Positions 51,225-60,300 of a stretch of 64,000 bases of DNA are shown one piece after another (positions within the stretch are counted from its first letter, which is position 1; each line of letters opens with the position of its first letter). The position numbers were made by a program, and so were the translations under genes. Source of the DNA: Cellulomonas sp. NTE-D12 (GTDB lineage Bacteria; Actinomycetota; Actinomycetes; Actinomycetales; Cellulomonadaceae); contig NZ_AP026442.1 of assembly GCF_027923705.1 (NCBI RefSeq), positions 1,550,001 to 1,614,000 on the forward strand, read 5' to 3'. A model generated the notes under the pieces. It was not told the DNA's origin and searched no databases. It was given only the letters and a program-made list of their open reading frames with translations.

Positions 51225-52583
51225 GTGGCAGTCGCATCGTTTCGACCTGAGGACGGGACGGTCCCTCGCCTGCGTCGCGACCGGCTGACGGTCACGCTCT
51301 ACGGCTCGTTCGTCACGTGGGGCTGGCTGCTGTACAGCTTCAACCCGAGCGTGCCGCTGCTGGCCCACGAGCGCGGGCTCAGCTCGGCGCAGGCCGGCCT
51401 GCACGGCACCGCGATGGCGCTCGGCGGGCTGGTCGCGGCCGTGCTGGCACCGCGCTCGGTCCAGTGGTGGGGGCGGCGCACGGCCGTCGTGGCGGCCGGG
51501 GTGACCGTTGCCGTCGGCGTCGTCGGGCTGGTGCTGGGGCCGGCGCTGGTGTGGACGCTGCTGGCGATGCTGGTCCTGGCGACGGGCGGCAACGTGCTGA
51601 TCGCGTCGAGCCAGGTGGGTCTGGCCCTGCGGCACGGACGGGTGGCGACGGCGGCGATCACCGAGGCGAACGGCGTGGGATCCGGGGTGGGGCTGTTCGG
51701 TCCGCTCGCCGTCGGTGCCGCGGTGGCAGTCGGCTGGGGATGGCGGCCGGCCGTGCTGGTCACCGCCGGGATCGCCCTGGTGGGAGCGGTCTTCGTGCTC
51801 CGGTTGCCGAGCTCCGCCGCGCTCAGCACGCGCGGCTCGCGGTCCAGGACGCCGTCGTCGGGCGGGCCCGTCCTCCCGCTCACCGCACCGGTGCCGGTGG
51901 CGGTCGGAGCGGAGGCCGGGGCGCTGGACGCGGAGACGTTGCTGCTGACCCATGACGAGCCGGCGGTGCTGCCGAGCTCGGCCGTGCTGCCGCCGAGCGC
52001 CGTCCCGCACGTGCGCTACCGCCCGGCGGCGGCCGCGCTGCTCTTCATCGTCTCCCTGGTGGCCGCCATCGCCATCGAGAACGCGACGACCTACTGGGCC
52101 ACCGCCCTGCTGATCGACCGCACCGGCGCCCGTGCCGGCATCGCAACGGCCGCCACCGCCGGGCTGGTCGCGGGCATGACGGCGACGAGGTTCGTCGTCG
52201 GTCCCCTGTCGCTGCGGATGCGGCCTGCGGTGCTGCTGACCGGTGCCTTCCTGGTGGCGATCGCCGGCTGGGCCGTGGTGTGGAGCACGACGTCGACCGC
52301 GGTCGCGATGGCGGGACTGGTGCTGGCGGGACTCGGGTACGGGGCGCAGTACCCGCTGTCGATCGCGTTGATGCTCGGCGCCTCACCCGGCCACGGCGAC
52401 CGGGTGCAGGGCTACGCCACCCTCGCGGGGGGCGCCGCGATCGGCGTCGCCCCCTTGCTGCTCGGTGCGCTGGCCGACGCCTTCGGCATGCACACGGCGT
52501 TCGTCATCGTCCCGCTGCTGGCCTGCGCCGGTGCGGCCGCCGCGGCGCTGGGCGGCCGTGCGCTGCGCCGGGCCGAGGGCTGA
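51225..52583 (+). CDS. MFS transporter
   Basis: This 452-aa protein has 12 predicted helices in two bundles separated by a long loop (about residues 200-265) rich in Pro, Ser and Glu. No substrate motif is visible. It resembles drug or metabolite permeases of the CynX/YdfJ type only in general layout. GTG 51225 has TAGGCT at 51213-51218, 6 nt upstream, likely leaderless. A methyltransferase gene with its own -10 starts 12 nt after the stop. Confidence 0.88.
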   Translation: MAVASFRPEDGTVPRLRRDRLTVTLYGSFVTWGWLLYSFNPSVPLLAHERGLSSAQAGLHGTAMALGGLVAAVLAPRSVQWWGRRTAVVAAGVTVAVGVVGLVLGPALVWTLLAMLVLATGGNVLIASSQVGLALRHGRVATAAITEANGVGSGVGLFGPLAVGAAVAVGWGWRPAVLVTAGIALVGAVFVLRLPSSAALSTRGSRSRTPSSGGPVLPLTAPVPVAVGAEAGALDAETLLLTHDEPAVLPSSAVLPPSAVPHVRYRPAAAALLFIVSLVAAIAIENATTYWATALLIDRTGARAGIATAATAGLVAGMTATRFVVGPLSLRMRPAVLLTGAFLVAIAGWAVVWSTTSTAVAMAGLVLAGLGYGAQYPLSIALMLGASPGHGDRVQGYATLAGGAAIGVAPLLLGALADAFGMHTAFVIVPLLACAGAAAAALGGRALRRAEG

Positions 52584-52595
52584 CAGGATCACGGT

Positions 52596-53435
52596 GTGCT
52601 GCACCCGGAGCTGCTGACCGTCGACGACCCCGCCGATCCACGGCTGGCCGACTACGTCTCCTTGACCGACGTCGCGCTGCGGTCCCGGCACGAGCCGGCC
52701 AAGGGCCTGTACATCGCGGAGAGCTCGACGGTGCTGGCCCGGGCGCTGGCCGCCGGGCACCGACCCCGCTCCGTGCTGGCCGCGCCGCGGTGGGTGCCGG
52801 AGGTCGAGCGGATGCTCGCGGGCGCCGCCGGTGCTGCGGATGCCGCGGTGCCGGTGTACGTCGCCGCCGAGCCCGTGCTGGAGGCGATCACCGGGTTCCA
52901 CGTGCACCGGGGGGCGCTCGCCGCGATGCACCGCCCGCCGTTGCCCACCGTGGACGAGGTGGTGGCGGGTGCGCGCCGGGTGGCGGTGCTCGAGGACATC
53001 GTCGACCACACCAACGTCGGTGCGGCGTTCCGCTCGGCCGCCGCGCTGGGGGTCGACGCGGTGCTGGTCACCCCGCGGTGCGCCGACCCGCTGTACCGGC
53101 GGTCGGTGCGGGTGTCGATGGGGACGGTGTTCCAGGTGCCGTGGACGCGGGTCGACCCGTGGCCGGACGGTGTCGCCGCGTTGCGGGCCGCCGGCTTCGT
53201 CACGGCGGCGCTGGCGCTGGACGACTCCGCGATCAGCCTCGACGAGCTGGTGGCGGACCCACCGGACCGGCTCGCCATGGTGCTCGGTGCCGAGGGAGAC
53301 GGGCTCAAGGCGCGCACCGTCGCGGCGTGCGACCTCGTGGTGCGGATCCCGATGGCGGACGGGGTGGACTCGTTGAACGTCGCGGCCGCGGCGGCCGTGG
53401 CGTTCTGGGCGACGCGCGTCGGACGTCCGGCGTAG
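52596..53435 (+). CDS. TrmH/SpoU family RNA 2'-O-methyltransferase
   Basis: This 279-aa SPOUT enzyme has motif 1 LEDIVDHTNVGAAFRSAAAL (about residues 131-150), motif 2 MVLGAEGDGL and motif 3 IPMADGVDSLNVAAAAAV, the knotted SAM site. An N-terminal substrate-binding domain precedes it. It probably 2'-O-methylates ribose in rRNA or tRNA; the site cannot be told. GTG 52596 has CAGGAT at 52584-52589, 6 nt upstream. Confidence 0.92.
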   Translation: MLHPELLTVDDPADPRLADYVSLTDVALRSRHEPAKGLYIAESSTVLARALAAGHRPRSVLAAPRWVPEVERMLAGAAGAADAAVPVYVAAEPVLEAITGFHVHRGALAAMHRPPLPTVDEVVAGARRVAVLEDIVDHTNVGAAFRSAAALGVDAVLVTPRCADPLYRRSVRVSMGTVFQVPWTRVDPWPDGVAALRAAGFVTAALALDDSAISLDELVADPPDRLAMVLGAEGDGLKARTVAACDLVVRIPMADGVDSLNVAAAAAVAFWATRVGRPA

Positions 53436-53504
53436 CGGCCCCGGCCCGCCCGTCCGGACCCACAGGCCGCTAGGGCGAGCAGGTGCCGGGGTGCCCGTGG
53501 GGCC

Positions 53505-54071
53505 TCAGCCGAGGGCGAGCCCGTCGACCACCTCGACGCCGGGAGCGGACGCCAGCAGCGCGCCCGGGAGCAACAGCTTCGAGCGACGCAGACCGCTGCC
53601 GATGATCACCGGCTCCCCGCTGTCGGGGTGCGCCTGCTGCACGGACGCGTCGACGAGCACGCGGTACTCGGGCGGCAGGCCGAGGGGTGTGATGCCGCCG
53701 TACTCCATCCCGGAGTCCGCCACCGCCCGGTCCATCGGGAGGAACGAGGCCTTGCGCACGTCGAGCAGCCGCTTCACGGCGTTGTTCACGTCGGCACGGG
53801 TGGTGGCGCGCACGGCTGCCGCCGCGATGCGCTCGTCGCCCGCGCGCCGTCCGGCCACGAGCACGCAGTTCACCGACGCGGAGAGCGGCAGGCCGTACGC
53901 CTCGGTCATGGCGGCGGTGTCCGCCAGGTCGGGGTCGATCTCGGCGACCCGGACCTCGTCCGCGACCTCGGGACGCGTCGACGCCCAGGACGTGAGGGCC
54001 GCGGCCGTCGAGGGCGCGAGCAGGTCGGGTCGGTCCAGGGCGCGCAGCCAGGTGAGCGAGACGGTGACCAT
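53505..54071 (-). CDS. YbaK/EbsC-type aminoacyl-tRNA deacylase
   Basis: This 188-aa protein has the YbaK fold: ASVNCVLVAGRRAG, RADVNNAVKRLLDVRKASF (catalytic Lys region) and GGITPLGLPPE, all typical of editing deacylases that hydrolyse mischarged tRNA. ATG 54071 has TACCCT (complement of 54078-54083) 6 nt upstream. It lies 22 nt from the end of the PEBP gene on the same strand. Confidence 0.87.
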   Translation of the reverse strand: MVTVSLTWLRALDRPDLLAPSTAAALTSWASTRPEVADEVRVAEIDPDLADTAAMTEAYGLPLSASVNCVLVAGRRAGDERIAAAAVRATTRADVNNAVKRLLDVRKASFLPMDRAVADSGMEYGGITPLGLPPEYRVLVDASVQQAHPDSGEPVIIGSGLRRSKLLLPGALLASAPGVEVVDGLALG

Positions 54072-54093
54072 GGCGGGAGGGTAGCCGCCCGGT

Positions 54094-54636
54094 TCAGCGC
54101 TGGTAGGTGCCGACCAGGACGGCACGGGCGATCGTGTGGAACACGAGCGCGCAGCTGGCGGCACCGGGTGGGGTGTCGGCCGCGAGGCCGAGGTCGGCGG
54201 TGTCCAGCGCGTGCACGACGAAGTAGTAGCGGTGCACCTGGTCACCGGGCGGTGGGGCGGCGCCGACGTACCCGGGGACGCCGTCGTCACCACGCAGCTG
54301 GATCGCGCCGGAGGGGAGGCCGTGGCCGTCAGGACGGCCCGCGCCGCGGTCGAGAGACGTGACGTCGGCCGGCACGCCGAGCACGGTCCAGTGCCACCAG
54401 CCGGCGACGCCCGGGGCGTCGGGGTCGAAGCAGCTCACGGCGAAGGCGGCGGTCTCGGGTGGGAAGCCGGACCAGCTCAGCTGCGGCGAGACGTTGTCGC
54501 CACGAGGGGTGTTGGTCGCGGCGTCGGGCAGTCGGGCGCCGTCGGTGACGTCGTCCGAGCGCAGCGTGAACGCCGGGACCTGCGGGAGGAGGGCGTAGGG
54601 ATCGGGCGCGACGGGCCGGTTCAGGGAGAGTGCCAC
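54094..54636 (-). CDS. YbhB/YbcL family (PEBP-like) protein
   Basis: This 180-aa protein has the phosphatidylethanolamine-binding fold: NVSPQLSWSGFP, FDPDAPGVAGWWHWTVLG and PPPGDQVHRYYFVVHALD. Bacterial members are cytosolic and of unknown role. GTG 54636 (VALSLNRP) is the start; CACCAT (complement of 54643-54648) lies 6 nt upstream. An out-of-frame ATG at 54644 was ignored. Confidence 0.88.
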   Translation of the reverse strand: MALSLNRPVAPDPYALLPQVPAFTLRSDDVTDGARLPDAATNTPRGDNVSPQLSWSGFPPETAAFAVSCFDPDAPGVAGWWHWTVLGVPADVTSLDRGAGRPDGHGLPSGAIQLRGDDGVPGYVGAAPPPGDQVHRYYFVVHALDTADLGLAADTPPGAASCALVFHTIARAVLVGTYQR

Positions 54637-54723
54637 GGTCCCATGGTGGCCGGTCGGTGGACGGTCCGCGCGGTGGCGCGGCGTCGGGGCGTCGGGGGTG
54701 TCCACAGGGGCTGAGCAGGCGGA

Positions 54724-54752
54724 TTGACACCCAGGTCGGGACGGCGTGTACT
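54724..54752 (+). promoter_or_regulatory. SOS operon promoter
   Basis: A perfect -35 TTGACA at 54724-54729 and TGTACT at 54747-54752 are separated by 17 bp. This is the only textbook -35 I found in the window. Confidence 0.65.
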
Positions 54753-54760
54753 GGTGCTGT

Positions 54761-54776
54761 TCGAACACACGTTCGA
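54761..54776 (+). promoter_or_regulatory. LexA (SOS) box
   Basis: TCGAACACACGTTCGA is a perfect match to the actinobacterial SOS box TCGAAC-N4-GTTCGA. It begins about 9 nt after the -10, across the transcript start, so LexA would block initiation or escape. Confidence 0.92.
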
Positions 54777-54825
54777 ACGCATGACCGGCTGCACGCTGCA
54801 CGCGGTCGGGAGGAGGAATTCTGAC

Positions 54826-55629
54826 ATGCCAGTCGCCCAGGATCGCGAGGAGCGGGCGGCTCGGGCCCGCGCCGCGCTGGCGAGGGCGGAGCTGCGCACT
54901 GGTGCGCGCAGCGTGCTCGGCATCGGTGGCGGGGTCGCGGCCGACGACGAGGGCCGTCCCGTGCAGCCGACGGCCTCGCTGCTCACCACCGAACGGCCTC
55001 CGATGGACGTTCCTGCGGAGCTGGCGCCGGTGCTCCCCGGCGGCCTGCGCCGCGGCGACACCACGGTGGTGACGGGGTCGACCTCCCTGGTGCTGACGAT
55101 GCTGGCGCACGCCTGCCGGCACGGGGCGTGGGCGGCTGCGGTGGGACGGCCGGACCTGGGGCTGCTCGCTGCCGCGCAGGCGGGGGTGGACCTCGCGCGT
55201 CTTGCGATGGTGCCGGACCCGGGAGCACAGGCGGCGACGGTGGTGGCGGCGCTGCTCGACGGGATCGACGTGGTGGTCGTAGGAGCGGCGGCGGTGCTCA
55301 CCGACACCGAGCGCCGGCAGCTGTCGGCTCGCGCCCGGGAGCGCGGCACCGTGCTGCTGCCCACCTGTGCCTGGCCGGGCGCGAGCACCGTGCTCTCCGT
55401 GCGCGAGCTCGGCTGGACGGGTGTCGGGGCCGGCGAGGGTCGTCTGCGCACGCACCGGCTGCGGGTGCAGCGCTCCGGACGTGGTGGGGCCGCGGTGCCG
55501 CGCTCGCTGGACGTGGTGCTGCCGCTGGGCGCGCCCGATCCGGACGGGCCGGTGCCGGTGCGCAGCCCGGCCGTGGTTCCTGCGGGTGCCGGCACCGAGG
55601 AGCGGACCGACCTGAGGCTGGTCGGATGA
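54826..55629 (+). CDS. imuA: ImuA-like mutasome protein (RecA-related)
   Basis: This 267-aa protein is the actinobacterial ImuA'-type partner of ImuB. It has a RecA-like core (GLRRGDTTVVTGSTSLVLTML, in two parts, as a degenerate P-loop region, about residues 75-98) and LDGIDVVVVGAAAVL, but no intact Walker A. ATG 54826 follows AGGAGG by 9 nt; in-frame ATG 54781 is the alternative. It is the first gene of the SOS cassette, and its stop overlaps imuB as ATGA. Confidence 0.88.
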   Translation: MPVAQDREERAARARAALARAELRTGARSVLGIGGGVAADDEGRPVQPTASLLTTERPPMDVPAELAPVLPGGLRRGDTTVVTGSTSLVLTMLAHACRHGAWAAAVGRPDLGLLAAAQAGVDLARLAMVPDPGAQAATVVAALLDGIDVVVVGAAAVLTDTERRQLSARARERGTVLLPTCAWPGASTVLSVRELGWTGVGAGEGRLRTHRLRVQRSGRGGAAVPRSLDVVLPLGAPDPDGPVPVRSPAVVPAGAGTEERTDLRLVG

Positions 55630-57365
55630 GCACCCGGACGACGGTCGTGTGGGTGCCGGACTGGCCGGTGGTGGCAGCTGCCGCGGTCGCGCAGGTGCCC
55701 GGGCACGTGCCCGTCGCCGTGCACGACGGGCGGGCGGTGACCGCCGTGTCCGCGCTGGCACGTGCGGAGGGTGTGCGGCGGGGCATGCGCCGCCGCCAGG
55801 CGCAGGGATGCTGCCCCGAGCTGGTGCTGCTGCCCGCGGACGACGCGCGTGACGTGCGGCTGTTCGAGCCCGTGGCCGCAGCGGCGCAGACGGTGGTCGC
55901 CGGCGTCGAGGTGGCTCGACCGGGACTGCTGCTGCTGCCGGCCGGTGGGGCCAGCCGCTACCACGGCTCGGAGGACGTGCTGGCGGCACGGCTGGTCGAC
56001 GCCGTGGCGGCCGGCACCGGGTACGAGTGCGGCGTCGGCACCGCCGACGGGCTGCTCGCCGCCGTGCTCGCCGCCCGCACCGGGGCCGTGGTGGAGCCCG
56101 GTGCCTCGCCGGTGTTCCTCGCGGCGCACGGGGTGGGTGAGCTGGTGCACGCCGCCGTCACCGACGAGCAGGCGACCGCGGTCGGCGAGCTGGTGGACCT
56201 GCTGCACCGGTTGGGGCTGCGCACGCTCGGTGAGCTGGCGGCGCTGCCCGCGGCGGCGGTGCACGCGCGGTTCGGCCGGCTCGGCAGCTGGGCGCACCTG
56301 CTGGCACGAGGCTCGGACGAGCGACCGCCGGTGCGGCACCGGCCCGAGCCGGACCTCGAGGTCAGCGCCGAGCTGGACCCCCCGCTGCACCGGGTGGACG
56401 CGGCGGCGTTCGCCGGCCGACGGCTGGCGGAGCAGCTGCACGAGGACCTGGTCAGGCGTGGCGTCAGCTGCGGACGGCTGCAGATCGCCGCACGTACCGA
56501 CGAGGGTGTTGACCTGGTGCGGACCTGGCGCACCGATCTCGGCGGATGGGGCGGGCTGACGTCGGCGCGCATCACCGACCGGGTGCGCTGGCAGCTGGAC
56601 GGCTGGCTGACCGCCACCGCGGTCGCCACGGCACGTGACCACGCCCGGGACCGGTACCGCGGCCGGGCGGGCACGGTGCCCGACGGCCTCGCGGAGCCCG
56701 GCCGCCAGGTGCACGGGCGGTCGTGGTCGGACCGGCGGCGCGACGACGAACCGGCACCGGACCTGCCGGGGACGGACGACGACCGACCCGTGGGCCTGGT
56801 CCGGCTGACCCTCACCGCGCTGGACGTCGCCGCCGCCGGCGCCGAGCAGGGGCGGCTGTGGGGTGGTCCGTCCGGCGGCGACCTGCGCGCGCACCGGGCG
56901 CTGGACAGGGCGCAGTCCCTGGTGGGCGGCAGCGGGGTGCTCACGGGAGTGCTGCAGGGCGGCCGGGACGTGCGGGAGCAGGTCTACCTGCAGCCCTGGG
57001 GCGAGCACACCGTCCCACACCGGGCGGCGGACCTGCCGTGGCCGGGCAGGTTGCCCGAGCCGGCTCCGGCCAGCGTGCCGGCGGAGCCGGTGCCCGTGCG
57101 GCTCGCCGACCCTGCCGGTCTGGAGGTGCGGGTGGACGAGCGGGCCCGGATGAGCGGGCCACCCGCCCGGGTGCACTGGCCGACCGACGGCGCCGGGACG
57201 GTGGTCGGCTGGGCGGGGCCGTGGATGCTCACCGAGCGATGGTGGCAGCACCCGGACCGTCCTGCGCAGGTGCGCGTCCACCTGCAGGTGACGCTCGACG
57301 ACGGTCGGGCGCTGCTCCTCGCCGGTGCGGGGGACGGCTGGGTGTGCGAGGCGACGTATGACTGA
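55626..57365 (+). CDS. imuB: ImuB, non-catalytic Y-family polymerase homologue
   Basis: This 579-aa protein has the Y-family palm/finger layout (VVWVPDWPVVAAA at the N-terminus, RAEGVRRGMRRRQAQ) but lacks the catalytic acidic pair, as known for ImuB. The helix-hairpin-helix region (LGLRTLGELAALP) follows. QGRLWG at residues 408-413 is a good candidate for the beta-clamp motif (QLPLWG in mycobacteria). It would bridge the clamp, ImuA and DnaE2. Its stop lies 8 bp inside dnaE2. Confidence 0.93.
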   Translation: MSTRTTVVWVPDWPVVAAAAVAQVPGHVPVAVHDGRAVTAVSALARAEGVRRGMRRRQAQGCCPELVLLPADDARDVRLFEPVAAAAQTVVAGVEVARPGLLLLPAGGASRYHGSEDVLAARLVDAVAAGTGYECGVGTADGLLAAVLAARTGAVVEPGASPVFLAAHGVGELVHAAVTDEQATAVGELVDLLHRLGLRTLGELAALPAAAVHARFGRLGSWAHLLARGSDERPPVRHRPEPDLEVSAELDPPLHRVDAAAFAGRRLAEQLHEDLVRRGVSCGRLQIAARTDEGVDLVRTWRTDLGGWGGLTSARITDRVRWQLDGWLTATAVATARDHARDRYRGRAGTVPDGLAEPGRQVHGRSWSDRRRDDEPAPDLPGTDDDRPVGLVRLTLTALDVAAAGAEQGRLWGGPSGGDLRAHRALDRAQSLVGGSGVLTGVLQGGRDVREQVYLQPWGEHTVPHRAADLPWPGRLPEPAPASVPAEPVPVRLADPAGLEVRVDERARMSGPPARVHWPTDGAGTVVGWAGPWMLTERWWQHPDRPAQVRVHLQVTLDDGRALLLAGAGDGWVCEATYD

Positions 57366-60300
57366 GCGGTACGCCGAGCTGCACGCCCACTCGGCGTTCA
57401 GCTTCCTGGACGGCGCCAGCCAGCCGGAGGAGCTGGCCGCCGAGGCGGCCCGGCTCGGGCTGACCGCGCTGGCGCTCACCGACCACGACGGCCTGTACGG
57501 CGTGGTGCGGTTCTCCCAGGCGGCCCGGGCCGTCGGGCTGCCGACCGTGTTCGGCGCCGAGCTGCACCTGCCGGCACCGGACGGTCGCCGCCACCCGCGC
57601 GAGCGCACCCGTGCCACCCCCGGTCGACCGGTCCTCGACCCGCCGACCGGTGTGCCGGACCCGCGATCCACCCATCTGCTGGTGCTCGCCCGGGGACCGG
57701 ACGGCTACCGGGCGCTGTCCCGGGCGATCGCCGAGGCGCACCTGCGCACCGGGCTCAAGGGTGCCGCCGACCACCGGCTCGAGGAGCTGGCGGCCGTGGC
57801 GGACGGGCAGTGGCTGGTGCTCACCGGCTGCCGCAAGGGTGCGGTACGGCGGGCCCTGTCCGGAGGAGACCCGTCCGGGGTGACCGGGGTGGCGCCGGGG
57901 GGACCGGCGGCAGCCCGTGCCGAGCTCGACCGGCTGGTGGCGCTGTTCGGACGTGACAACGTCGCTGTCGAGGTCACCGCGGCCCACGACGCGTACGACG
58001 ACGACCGGGCCGACGCCCTGGCCGCGCTCGCGGCCGACGTCGGCCTGCCGCTGGTCGCCACCGGCGGGGTGCACTACGCCGCACCGCGCGACGGCGACCT
58101 CGCCGCCGCGCTGGCCGCGGTGCGGGCACGCTCGTCGCTGGACGACCTGGACGGCTGGCTGCCCGGTGCACCCGCCGCGCACCTGCGTTCCGCGGCAGAG
58201 ATGACCGTGCTGCACCGTCGGCACCCCACCGCGGTGCCGACGGCCGCGGCGCTGGCCGCCGAGTGCGCGTTCGACCTGTCCCTGGTCGCCCCGAAGCTGC
58301 CGCCGTACCCGGTGCCGCCCGGTCATACGGAGGCGAGCTGGCTGCGCGAGCTGGTGCGCCGCGGGGCCGCGGAGCTGTACGGGCCGCCCGAGGCGGAGCG
58401 GGTGCCGGGCGCCTACGCCCAGCTGGAGCACGAGCTGCGCGTGATCGAGGACCTCGGGTTCCCGGGCTACTTCCTCGTCGTCTACGAGCTGGTCGACTTC
58501 TGCCACCGCAACGGGATCCTCGCGCAGGGCCGAGGGTCGGCCGCCAACTCCGCGGTCTGCTACGCGCTGCGGATCACCGCCGTGGACGCGGTGCGGCACG
58601 GGCTGCTGTTCGAGCGGTTCCTCGCTCCCGAGCGGGACGGTCCGCCAGACATCGACGTGGACATCGAGTCGGCGCGTCGCGAGGAGGTGATCCAGCACGT
58701 CTACGCCATGCACGGGCGCACCCACGCCGCCCAGGTGGCCAACGTCATCTCCTACCGGCCGCGCTCGGCGGTGCGGGACGCGGCCCGGGCGCTGGGGTAC
58801 GACGTCGGGCAGCAGGACGCCTGGAGCACGTCGATCGAGCGCTGGGGGAGCCTGCGCGGACCGCAGGCTCCGAGCCCGTGGTGGACCCTGTCGCGGTCGC
58901 AGCCGGTGGCGGCCGAGGCGGTCCCCGGAACGGTGACGGCGGACGGCCACGATGTGGTCCCGGCGCAGCGGCCACCGTCGGCGGCAGAGCTGGAGGAGAT
59001 CCCCGACCAGGTGATCGACCTGGCCGAGCGGTTCCTACGACTGCCCCGGCACCTCGGCATCCACTCGGGCGGCATGGTGATGTGCGACCGCCCGGTGATC
59101 GAGGTGTGTCCCGTGGAGTGGGCGCGGATGGAGGGGCGCACCGTGCTGCAGTGGGACAAGGAGGACTGTGCGGACGCCGGCCTGGTGAAGTTCGACCTGC
59201 TCGGCCTGGGGATGCTGACCGCCCTGCGGCTGGCGTTCACCCAGGTGCAGGTGCACGAGGGGGTCGAGCTCGACCTGCACGGGCTGCCGCACGAGGACCC
59301 GGGCGTGTACCGCCTGCTGTCCGCGGCGGACACCGTCGGGGTGTTCCAGGTGGAGTCCCGTGCCCAGATGGCCACGCTGCCGCGGCTGGCGCCGAAGAGC
59401 TTCTACGACATCGTCGTCGAGGTCGCCCTGATCCGCCCCGGACCCATCCAGGGCGGATCGGTGCATCCCTACATCGAACGGGCCCGCGGCCGGCAGGAGG
59501 TCGACTACCTGCACCCGCTGCTGGAACCGGCGCTGGCCAAGACGTTGGGCGTGCCGCTGTTCCAGGAGCAGCTGATGCAGATGGCCATCGACGCCGCCGG
59601 GTTCAGCGCCGCGGAGGCGGACCAGCTGCGGCGCGCGATGGGGTCGAAGCGGTCGATGGAGCGGATGGAGGCGCTGCACGCGCGCCTGCTGGACGGCATG
59701 GCCGAACGAGGGATCGACCGCAGGACGGGTGAGCAGATCTTCGACAAGCTCAAGGCCTTCGCCGACTTCGGCTTCCCGGAGTCGCACGCGTACTCGTTCG
59801 CCTTCCTGGTGTACGCCAGCGCGTGGCTGAAGATGTACCACCCGGCCGCGTTCTACGCGGGTCTCCTCGCGGCTCAGCCGATGGGGTTCTACTCACCGCA
59901 GAGCCTGGTGGCGGACGCTCGCCGGCACGGCCTGCAGGTGCTGCGGCCGGACGTGCAGGCATCGGACGCCCTCGCCGTGGTGGAACGGCTCGGACCCACG
60001 CCCGCCGAGGGTGAGCCGCCGCTGGTGCCGCGGCCGAGCGGCACCGACGCGATGGCCCCCGTGGGGGAGCGGATCGGTGCCGACCGCTCGTTGGCCGTCC
60101 GCCTCGGCCTGGCGTCCGTGCGGTCGGTCGGTACCGAGGTGGCCGAGGCGCTGGTCGCCGAGCGGTCGGCGAACGGTCCGTTCGCCGACCTGCGCGACCT
60201 GGTCCGTCGGGTCCGGCTCAGCACCGCCCAGCTCGAGGCGCTGGCGACCGCGGGCGCCCTCGAGAGTCTGGGGACCACCCGGCGGGAGGGACTCTGGGCG

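Noticed and set aside
49095..52010. 971-aa open frame on the minus strand over the ABC exporter and MFS genes
   Set aside because: Arg/His/Asp-rich shadow frame typical of high-GC DNA, opposite genes with clear ABC and MFS motifs.
54621..57671. 1016-aa open frame on the minus strand over imuA/imuB
   Set aside because: It is the antisense shadow of overlapping, motif-bearing SOS genes; its translation is low-complexity Arg/Pro/Ala with no domain.
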